From contig CH003313.1 of assembly GCA_000149265.1 (NCBI GenBank), positions 2,455,314 to 2,519,313 on the forward strand: 64,000 bases of DNA, in the 5' to 3' direction. The DNA comes from Ciona savignyi (Eukaryota; Chordata; Ascidiacea; Phlebobranchia; Cionidae). Within the stretch, counting starts at the first letter, position 1, and each line of letters starts with the position of its first letter. Shown here piece after piece: positions 14,201 to 26,200 of the stretch. Below the pieces are notes generated by a model. That model ran no database searches, was not told the DNA's origin, and saw only the letters and a list, made by a program, of their open reading frames with translations. Made by a program: the position numbers and the translations under genes.

Positions 14201-17200
14201 GCCTTGCCTAAGGACACAAATGACTAGCTAGCGACCAGTTTCGTACCTGCAAACCCTTTGTTGAAAGGCAACACTCTTGTTATGTCATTTTATGTCATGC
14301 AGGTGTGCCTGATTGCCTTGGTAGAGGGCAGTGCCAACCGCCGCTGTCAATCATCAATTCCGTTCCCTCTGCAACCACGTTATACCAGTACCAGGAGCCG
14401 TATTGTGTTTGTGACCATCCGTACATGGGCGATGAATGTGAACTGACGTGCCACCATGGCACACCACAGCGAACCATTAATGGAACTTGGTGGTGTCAAT
14501 GTGATCCTTGCTATGCTGGGGATGACTGTAGTCTGCTCTGCAATCTGCAGGTTAGGGTTAGGGTTAGGGTTAGGGAAGGATGCTTGTATTTAGGATAAAA
14601 GAATAGAATAGGGATAGTATATTCATGTTTATTCCCGTGAATGGCAAAAGGAAAGTGGTGTTAACACGGGCAATCGACAGATTATAAACATTGCGTGAAC
14701 CCAGAGAAATAATAGGTTCTACCAAATTGAAGAAAAGTCTCCTTCATACACAACACAATAAAATAGCTCCAGTAATCTGAAAGTGGGTCTAAGGTAATCT
14801 GATGATTGCTTGTGTGGTAACCCACCTTGAATTGTCTTATTCACAAAGATAAAGAGAAATAATCCTATCCTATGCGGCCAGAAAACATAGAGGTGTGGTG
14901 AATCAGAATACATTAATCATTTACAGGGGAACTGCACTGATGGAGTATGTGACTGTGGTTTCAATGGCTGGCGTGGGGATAGTTGTGATGTGGCAGGTTG
15001 TCCTGGTTATGAGAGAGACTGCAGCAGACATGGAGACTGCAACCTTGCTTCTGGGAAGTGTGTTTGTGTGGGTGGATGGTCGGGTGTGGGCTGCCACATT
15101 CCTGACTGCCCCGCGGATCCAGACTGCAACAACAGGGGTACCTGTGTAGAAGCGCCACTAATGGAGGGAGATGATGGTATAAGTTTGATCGAAGAATCAC
15201 CAGTGTGCAGCTGTGACGCCGGTTACTATGGGATTGCATGCGAATACCAGTGTCGAAACGGATCTATCAATGAAGCAGCACAGAACTGCTCATGTGCTCC
15301 ATGCTACAGTGGACATGCATGTGATGTGTTGTGCTCTAATATAGGAAGCTGCTCTCCGGAAGGAACTTGCATCTGTGGTTTTAGTGGCGGACGAGGGCAA
15401 TACTGCGAAGAGCCAGGATGCCCAGGTTTGTACTTCTCATCATATTTTAGTTGGTTGGTTAGTGCCTTTTTATCAAAGGGTTGCAGATTTAAAACTGGTC
15501 TCTAACTAGTTGTATTACGTGTCACTATGCGCAAGCGCACTTAAAATACATTCTTTAAACCTAGTAGAATGATGGCTTCTAATAAATTAAAGAAACATGT
15601 GAATTATACACAAGTCACTGTAATAGCTTAGATAACCTGATGGTGGATGTGAGGTGATCCAACAACTACCACCTTATGCATTCTCACAGGGATACACATG
15701 AATATCCTATCCTTTAATTACCTCTGATTTTTAAGTTTTAACTTTTCCCACATAGGTGTCAATGAAATTGACTGCTCTGGACATGGTCAATGCGTCTCTG
15801 CCACTGGCCAATGTTTCTGCGACCCTGGTTGGACGGGCGATGGCTGCCACATTCCTAAGTGTCTGGATGACTGCAACAACCGTGGAGAATGCTATCCAAG
15901 TGACTTCGAGTCACTTGCTTTCAAACAAGGTGGTTAAATATAACATACTTTTGTTTGTCTTTGGAATGTTAAAATGCCAGTTTTAGTAACTCAATTTGAC
16001 TGATTAGATCGGTGGGTTAGTGTGTCGTCTTTCAGCCGAAAAGTTGTAGATTTGAAGCTGGCTTCTAGCTAGTTGTTTGTGTCCTTTGTCAAAGAACTCA
16101 ACGAATTTATTGCCGGAACTTAGAGAAATATTGGTTTTTACCAAATTGATGGAATGTCCAAATCACGCACCACACACCGCAATAGCCCCGGTAACCCTAC
16201 AGTTAGAGGTAATCGTCTCCCTTGCGTTTTAAAATTTACAAGGATAAAAATGAATATCCTATCCTAATCATTGAAGCAACAGCCTCTCGGGTTATGTCGG
16301 CTATTACAGTTCACTCTTTATTTTAATATTAGAACAACCCATTGGAATCTATGCTTCCTAAAAGAAACAACTACCCTTTTTGGGCAGAATAGGAATTTAC
16401 CCAAAAACCTGTTTGGTCATAATATTTGTAATTTACAACACATAGCATAAGTTTATAGGATAAGTAGTGGAGTTTGTAAAAACATTTGTCATCTAGGTGA
16501 GGTACCGAAGTGTCGGGACTGCATTGATGGCTGGATGGGCCCGTCTTGCAATGTGAGGTGTGAGCATGGCCAGGAACTTCCCCGAAACAGTGGATATTGT
16601 GATTGTGAGCCTTGCTACCATGGAACTTCATGCGATGTCATGTGTGGGGGAGTTGGTAACTGCTCTGCTGACTCGTGCGACTGCACTGATCATATTGGGC
16701 TTAACACTGGTTATTGGGGAGATTACTGCAACCAAGCAAGTTGTCCCGGCATAGGTAAGCCTCATGTTCGATTTTACATTGTTACTATAATCGATTTAAT
16801 AAAAGTGTGTCATCTTTCCGCCGGTTCAAAACTGGTCTCTTGCTAGTCTGACAATTTTCTGTGTATTAAACCCTCTGTGTTTTTCTCATTCACAGGAATA
16901 CACATAATTATTTTATCGTACAAATGATTTGTTTCCACTTTAGGAGTGCCTTGCAGTGGAAAGGGAACATGCAACCTGATCAACTTGGAGTGTTGGTGTG
17001 AAGTGGGTTGGAAGGGGTCAGGTTGCCACATTCCCGATTGTCCAGGCGAGCCTGACTGCAATGGCCGATCCGTATGTAATGCATCCACTACACTTCCTTC
17101 GTGCTCAGCATGTGAACAAGGTTAGTCAGATACTGCCTACTCTGCAAAGTTTGTTTGATTGTTTTACTGTATATTCTGTTGTAAATCGTATACTGGTTTA

Positions 17201-20200
17201 GTTACCAGGAAATTTTTTACATTGATCGTCAAAAAAATTCATTAGATCAGAAAATCAAATATCCATCAGAATAACATAATCTCAGTCTTAAAATCTATTT
17301 AACTTTGGGGTGGAAAAACACCAGTTTTATATAAATCAGCTAATATATCAAATCTAACATGATCTCAGTGTTTAAATTGAAATATAATATAAATCGGCTA
17401 AAATATCACAATTATCTGATTTAACAAGAATCTGCCAATGCAATGTGGTTAAATTAGTGTTTCCCAACCTTTTTTGGGTGCGGACTAACTTCAACTATTT
17501 CTGAAAAATCAAAGTGTGGGCTATTACAAATTTTCAATAATAAAAAAGTTCCAATGCATTATAGTAGCCTAAATGCAGTCATGGACTTATTAAATTCTTT
17601 CTTTCGATTTGGAAACACTGGGTTTGATGATGTAACTCCAAATGGTGTAATCCTCAGGTTGGTTCGGTGATGCCTGCGAGAAACCTTGTGTTCATGGAAA
17701 TCCCTCCGATGGGGAGTGCGTGTGTGATTCCTGTCACACTGGGATCGCTTGCGACATTGAGTGTTCGGGATATGGAAATTGCTCAAACAGCAGTTGCACT
17801 TGTCATGAGGCTTGGTGGGGTGAGTACCATGCATAATTTGGGATAAAATAATAATGTTTATGGGAAAATGCAAGGGTGTTAACACATCGTTAGATCACCT
17901 TGCATTTACAATGGGGAGTTTAATAAAGTGAGATGTTCTTTCATGTTATTAATTGAGATGTTATTAATTGTGTATGATTAAGATATTCTTTCAATTTGAT
18001 GGAACTCTTCAATCCACTGAGTTCAGGCAACGTCCGTTAAGTGCATTGCTATAGGACAACGAACTAGCTATCAACCAGTTTCGAACCTGCAACTTTTCAG
18101 TTGAAAGGCGAAACACAAACCCACTAAGCTATTCGGTCGTACTACATGTACAATTGAAAAAGTGCTACTTGGTTAATTTGCAGGAGATAAGTGTGAAACG
18201 CAAGGCTGTCCTGGGATTGGGGAGTACTGCTCAGGACATGGACATTGCAATGTATTGGAACAAACATGTCATTGCTACAATGGATGGAAGAGTGCTGGAT
18301 GTGAGGTGCCGGATTGTCCTGGTGCTCCAGACTGCTTTGGAAGAGGTGATGTTTTAACATAGTTATATTTTAAAATAGTGATATTTTAAGGTCGTAATAT
18401 TTTAAGGTCGTGATATTTTAAGGTCGTGATATTTTGAGGTCATGATATTTTAAGGTCGTGATATTTTAAGGTCGTGATATTTTAAGGTCGTAATATTTTA
18501 AGGTCGTGATATTTTAAAATAGTGATGTTTTAAAGTAGTGATATTATAGGGTCGTAGTATTTTATGGTCGTGATACTTTAGGGTCGTGATATTTTAAGGT
18601 TGTGATATTTTAAGGTCGTGATATTTTAAAATAGTGATATTATAAGGTCGTAATATTTTAAGGTCGTGATATTTTAAGGTCGTGATATTTTAGGTTTTTC
18701 GGTTAACACACTTAACACAGGTGATTGTGATGGCGACAATTTTGAGACGCCGATGTGTGTGAACTGTACCAGCGGTTGGATCGGTGGTTCGTGCAACATC
18801 CCATGCGTGTACGGCCGCGAGGATCCACCGTTGAGCCAATCCTGCGTTTGCACAAGCGTTTGTTACTCGGGAGACGCGTGCAATGTGCAGTGCAACAACC
18901 ACGGTGCTTGCCACAACAGCAGCGTATGTGTGTGCGAAGAAGGCTTCAAAGGTGAATCGTGCAACGAACTGCATTGCCCTGGAGATGTGGAGATGTGCAG
19001 TGGACGTGGCTCATGCGCCAGAATCAACGATCAATCTGTTTGTTTGTGTTCGGCTGGCTTCACTGGCGACGACTGCTCAGTTCTGGTGTGTCCTGGAGAG
19101 CCAGCTTGTAATGACAAAGGTAGGATGTGTTATGATGTTCATGTGTTGTGTATGATTGGGATGTTCCTTTAATTTGATAGAACCCATTAATCTGCTTGGT
19201 TTACGCAATGTTCGTTAGGTGTTTTGCCCAAGAACAAAACAGACTAGCTAGCAACCAGTTTCGAACCTTTAACCTTTTAACTGAAAGGCGACATACTAAT
19301 CCACCAAGCTATTCGAAAAAATAACGACCCTAAAATATACCTAAGTTGTTTTGTGCTAAAGTTAACCTTTTATCAGGCGACTGCAGAGTGGTGGATGACG
19401 TTCCGCAGTGTGTATGCTACCACGGATTCGCAGGTGACGCGTGTCAGACATGCCGCGAAGGTTTTACCGGCAGTCAGTGTGAGCGGTGTGTGGATGGCAG
19501 AATTGGATACAACAGTTATTGTGAGGTAAGGAGGTGTTTACTGTGGTGTGAACCCAGTAGAATGATGTGTTCCGCTTAAATTGAAGAAATGTCTCAAACA
19601 TACACAACACACTACAATAGCTCCAATAACCCAACGGTAGGCGTGAGGGTTGTGTTAACATTCCTTGAATTTTCCCGTTCATAGTGATTAACATAAATAT
19701 CCCCCTTCTATTCTTCTACTGTGACTTGGTGATTACAGTTCACATCCACAGGTACCATGCTTCCACGGTTATGCTGCTGAAGGGAATGACACGCAGTGTG
19801 TTTGCTACGATGATGCTGTCAATGGAAAGTGGAAGGGAGCTACATGTGATGAGTATGTTTGTTTAGTTTATAATGTTATGATATATTTATATTTGTTCCC
19901 ATGAATAAGGTTAGCACATGTGCAATCATCAGAGGGAAAACCATAAGGTTAACACATGTGCAATCATCAGATCACCTCGTGCCCATCGTCAGGTTACCGG
20001 AGCTATTGCTGTGTGTTATGTATGATTCACATGTTCCTTCAATTTCAGAGAACCCAATAATCCACTGGATTTAGGCAATGTCCGTTAAGTGCCTTGGTCA
20101 ATACACAACCAACTATCTAGCGACCATTTTTAACCTGCAACCCTTGGTTTGAAAGGAGACGAACTGAACCACTGGACTAAATCTAATGCCGCTATTGGCA

Positions 20201-23200
20201 GATGTTATGCTAACAAATATCTGCGCTGTGTGTTATTTTCCAAAGTATAAATTTACACATTGAATGTTGTTAATAGATGCCAGACAGGGTGGGATGCACC
20301 ATCTTGTGTGACATGTCATCCCGATTATGTTGGTGATGGACATTGCAGTATTGAGTGCTTGGGTGGACGCGGAGTGTATCGACATCCACATGACACTCCT
20401 GGTGGTGTGGAACTTATCAAGGTAATTAGGTGTTATATAACCTCTTTATGCCTTTTTCTATATTTTTAATACCATTTTTCTTGACAAGCTATAATGACTG
20501 TCTTTCATCCATTTTTTTACACTTTTGCTTCATAGTTTGAATATGTGTTCTTTCAATTATCATTTTTATAGGACCAAAAAACATTAACTTAACAAAACAG
20601 CGGTTGCATATTGTTAGGAGTGTGTGACTAAGATTTTAATTCACAATGATTATGTTAGTTTAGTTTATTTTCCCCCTCCTTCATTACATTAAAAAACAAT
20701 GGCATAATAATTTTAAGTCAAGGAGCCAGGATAAAATGACAAATCTACAGTACACAAGAGAGCCGATTTAAAAAACCTCCTGAATTTAAATTCTACTGGT
20801 GGTTTAAAACATTTTCCTTCGTTCTGGCAACCGTACTTATAGACCAGGGACAGGGCTAAGAACATGTCGATTGCTAAGGTCGCGTTACAGAAACCAGCAT
20901 CGTTTTAAGTGCTGCTACACAGACCTTTGTAAAGTCAGTGAGCTTAATAAGTTGAACAAAAACTAAAATTTATTCAATATATAACGCAGTATAACAGCTC
21001 TGTTAGCCAAACGTTTGATATCACCTTCTGTGTTTAAAGGCTGTTATCGTTGGTACAATTTTTTACTCAACAGTAAACTTAATAGTTACAATCACACTAA
21101 TCTCTCCAACTTGCAGCCAATTGCGTCATGCATGAAAGTATCATCGGACATGAAAGTTGTGTGGTGGGGTTATGAAAACCTCAACCCCACCATTACCCAC
21201 ATCCCACATGGGGCTGACAATCATTACATCCTTGACACCAGTGCTGGGAAAAGAACAGGGAAGAATGTTGGGCAGCCCATCACCTTTTACCCAGGAACCC
21301 ATCATAATGTGTTTAAAACAAGGTGAGATTGTCACATATAGTTCCATGAGTTATAGAGCTCAGTATAGGATAGGATATGATACTCATGTTTATCTATGGC
21401 TGTCCTATACTTAAATTGTCCAACAGATTATTCTGGTAGGTTAGTGAGTAGACTTTTAGCCGAAAGGTTTCAGCTTCGAAACTGGTTGTTATCGAGTCGG
21501 TTGTGTCCTTTGGCAGGCACTTAACAAACATTGCCTGAACCCAGTGGTTTGATGGGCTCTACTAATGGAACGCCTGATTCATACACAACACACTGTTGTT
21601 CTGATTGTGGGTGTAAGGTAATCTTACGATTGCTAATGTGATAGCTTCCCTTGCCCTTTCCCATTCATAAGGATAAACATTAATATCCCAATGTTCCCCA
21701 GCATGCAAGCTAATGACACAATGACATGGGTGCTGAAGAATCCCAGCAACTCCGACCCTCCATACTTTGCGTCATCGGAATCCAAACAAACATGCGCAAG
21801 TGTTGTGAAGCCATCGACGGTTTGCAATTTTTATTACTATAACTACATTTTAACCATTGCCCAAGCAATGTCATGGTTTCTAAAAAGGAGATCGAAAACT
21901 GATTATACATACTCCTGCAGTTTTTTTCCAGTATTCACTTAGAAATAATAATAAACCATATAGATTAGTTAAATAACTATTTCAGTACTTGGTATGATGC
22001 ATTAGATAGGATGTTTAATTGTTTATCCTCGTGAATGGAAAAACCAAGGGAGTTAACACATGGACAGTTGTCAGAAAACCTCGCACTTACCATTGGGTTA
22101 CGAAGCTATTGCAGTGTGTTGTGTATGAACCAGATGTTTCTACAATTTAGTAAAACACATTAATCCGCTGGTTCAGGCAATGTCAGTTAAATTCTTTTCT
22201 GAAGGACACAACCGAATCGCTAGTTTTTGAACCTGCAACTGTTTGTCTAAAAGTTGACGCACTAACCCACCAAGCTAATCAGTCTGACAGTGCAACAATA
22301 TATTGAAGATAAGCAAAATATCAGATTGTGGTGTTTGCAGATCGGTGGGCCGTACATTGAGCGTGAGGATGATCCTGGGTACTGCTCATGTGTGCATGGA
22401 TACTGGGGCACAAGGTGCCAATACACCTGTCCTGGTGGTGAGACCAATCCATGCTACGGCCACGGCACATGCCAGGCAGCCACGGGGGTGTGTGTTTGTA
22501 TGGATCATTTCAGGAATGATACAAACTGTGAGCAGTGCACAGATGGATGGGTGGGAAGTGATTGCTCTGTGGCAGTTCAGGAAGGTATTTTAGTTTTGCG
22601 TAAGGTATTTTTGAAATTTTTGGAAGCTATTTCCGTGTAAGCTGTTTGAAGAAAGTATTTTCTGTGTAATTGTAGTTGGTGCAATAATTAACATTAGGGT
22701 TGACTTTCTTGTGTGGCAGAATCATCTAAGAACGCAACCAAATTAACATTTGTTGGCATCGCTTATTCTGCCGGTCAACTATCCACTTTTGATGGATCTC
22801 TCTATAAAGTTACACTGGGAGGGGATTACATTGTGTACCAGTCTTCAGACATGGTGATTCAGGTAAGTTTCAAATATAGGATATCATATTCATGTTTATC
22901 TCTGTGAATGGGAAAACCAAGAGGGTTAACACACAGGCAATCGTCAGGTTACCTTGCGCTCACTGTCGAGTGTCCGGAGCTATTGCATTGTGTTGTGTAT
23001 AATTCACCTGGTTCTTCAAATTGGTAAAACCCAACATTTTACTGGGTTCAGGAAATGTTCATTAGGTGCCTTGCTCAAGGACACAACCGACTAGCTAGTG
23101 ACCAGTTTCGAACCTGCAACCCTTCGACTAAAAGATGACATTAACCAACCAAGCTAATTAATCAGATGACCACACCACACATAATGTAATCAATTCCAAC

Positions 23201-26200
23201 AGACCCGAATGGTTCCATGTGGTGGAGAAGTTTGCAGCACCATGCTTGCATTTAGATTCCAACAAAACACCATTGTGCTTCAAGCTGGGTGAGTCCGCAT
23301 TTACATGTTGTCGCAAATGGACATTGGTTTTAGATAGATACTGAAAAATAACGGAATGGTAAAAATAAAGAAGGGTTGTAACATTGTCAAGTGTCAGAAG
23401 GACACCTGAACATTGTCAATGCTTTGGATTTTTCAGTTAAAACAGTACTTTAAGTAATAAAAAATGATGAGAGATTTAAATCCACTGGATTGAGTAAAAG
23501 TGCCCTGTTCCTGGACAGTAAATTGTGAAAAATAAAAGTGATGACAGAGATAAACCTCAAATCTTAAATCTACACAATCTTAAATATATTGCTCATGAAA
23601 TAATAAAATAAACCATAGAGCCACAATAGTGATTAAGATAGGGTATTCATGTATCCCTGTTAATAGGAAAACCATGGAAGTTAACACACAGGCAATCATC
23701 ACAATATCTCATACCCACAGTCGGGTTACCGGAGTTATTGCAGTGTGTTGTGTATGATTTACATGTTCCTTTAATTTAGTAGAATCAATTATTTTACTGG
23801 GTTTATGCAAAGTCTGTTAAGTATCTTGCCCAAGCATGCAACCAATTTGCTTGCTTCACTACAACCATTTGGTTAAAAGCAACAACGCACTAACCGACCA
23901 AGCTAATCAGTCAGACAAATAGTGGTTTTAAAGAAAACAGAATTTGTGTAAGTGCTTCAGATCCTGGAGAATAACGCCCTTGATGCATTGCAGCTACACC
24001 GATGCCGATAAGGATGGACTGGTTTGTCGGAATGGCAGTTCGCTCAACGTTGGGGTGAAGTTACATCTGGGCGGCGGTTACACAATCAATCACCCCATGA
24101 CAGGATACTATGTTCTATCTCACAACACTTCACAAAACTTCAGGTGAAGCTGTTATTAAAGTTGTGTTGCAATTTAATTGTCCTTTTGACCCATGGTAAT
24201 TCAGACGTTGCATTTCAGCACAATTTATTTTACTCTTTAGTCTACCGCTTCAACCGCCAAAAAGCAACTAACTCTTAATGCAATTTAAAACCAAAAAGTG
24301 CCAAAAAACATGTAATTAAACAATTAACATAATGGAAAAACCTGAGAGCATCTAAATTATCCAAAGAATTTAAATTAACGACACAGAAATAAAATAAAAC
24401 TTTTCACAGACTTGAGGTGTTGATGATTGGACGTTTCATGAACTTTGTGCTGAAGAGTGGAGTTGATGAGTGCCATAACAGCCAGGGTTTGCTTGGATCT
24501 TGCAACAACATTACTTCCGATGATTTCATGACTAGAGATGGTTCGGTGGGTAGCTTGTTTAAAACCAATGGGGATAGAATATGATGGTCATGTTTATCCT
24601 TTAAAGGAAAAAAACAAGAGGATTAACACACAGGCAATCGTCCAATTACCTTGTGCCCATCGTCGAGTTACTATAGCTATTGCAATGTGTTGTGTATGAT
24701 TTAAATGTTTCTGTAATCTGATAGAACCCATTAATGGGTCAGGCAGTCTGGTAGAACCCAATAATGAGTTCAGGAAATGTCCGTCAACTACCTTTGGGTT
24801 GATGCAAATCTTAATGTCTTTCCCATCGACACAAGCAAATATCAGGTGTTGATTTCGATCTTGCAACCTATCAGATAATGTATTATATTTTTGGTCAAGA
24901 TTTATATTTTCTTGATGTTGCACAGGTGGTGGAGAGCGGACAGATGGATGAAGAAGGTATTCAGCGCTACATCGAGTCATGGAGGGTTTCATCTTCAGAT
25001 CCTGCACTCTTTGCCGAGACTTGCAGTCTTGCTTATCGATCAATATCATCCTCAAAGTCTGAATATTGTCTCCTGTTCCGAGGTGCCATCATTAAGTCGA
25101 AACCCCTGAGGTCGTTCTCGGATTATGACATCACAATCGAACTGGACATGAAGGTTGACGTGAAGAAAAAATGCATCGACGTTCTTACATATGATCGTCC
25201 CGGAGGCCAGTCCATGAAACTACGCTTGTGTGTGAACGGCGGTAGTCCACTGCTGCGTGTTGTCTATTATTCCGCAAGCAAGAACTTTGTCGGACAGAAT
25301 GTGTTTGACTACCCGGCGTCATTTACTATTCAGTCGAATTCGTGGTGTCATATCTCAATGAGCTGGAAAAAGAATGACAAACTATTGCAGGTACAGTTTA
25401 ATAAAACTATTTAAGTGCAAATACTTTTTTTGTATGCATTTGCTATGTGAATAAGTTACTTATAACATGCTCATTGCATTGGGTGTTTATTTTAGGGAGC
25501 TAATTCATTGTATTTGATATTTTTATTTATTTGAAACCAATTTTTGTTCCCCTTGCATAAAATCAAGTGCCTTAGAAAATACTTACAAAGTTAGAAACAC
25601 TTATAGAAAAGTGATCAAGACAGGTATCAAACAACAAACCTGTTCGGTGCTTGTTGTTCTGTAACTTTCACAATTCATATCACAATTTTATAACCTTAAC
25701 ACTGCCGACACACATTACAATTTAATAACCTTTACACTTCTGAAACATATTACTACTTTATAATTTATAGTTGATGGCGTTTGATGACCCCGAATCAGTT
25801 GGTCATGTGTCACGATTTTCTTTCGCTGGTGCTGAAGATGCCAATATTTTCGAGTCCGGTGGTATTCTGTCACTCGGTCAGTGGTTGAATCCAGCTGATG
25901 TTGTTGGCTCCGTCGATGGAGGGAGGATCTGGGTGAACCAGGTGAGGATTTGGAAGGGAGAACTCTCACGGGATGTGGTGAGGCGGAACTTGAGGAGGAT
26001 CATCCAACCCTCGGAACCCAACCTCGCTAATCTATGGACTTTCTCCGAAGGTTTGTATTATTGTTGCTTATCTGGATCAAAAATTAATTACTTGTTTAGT
26101 TTGTTCAAATTTTGCCCCGGTTTTACATAATGGCAAAATAAAGAAAATCATGACATGGGAACAGAAAAAGACGTCAAAATGAACAGCCGTTAAAACACTT

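Noticed and set aside
18361-18700. CRISPR-like array because of regular repeats
   Set aside because: The repeats are directly adjacent, degenerate and lack spacers: an intronic minisatellite in a eukaryotic gene.
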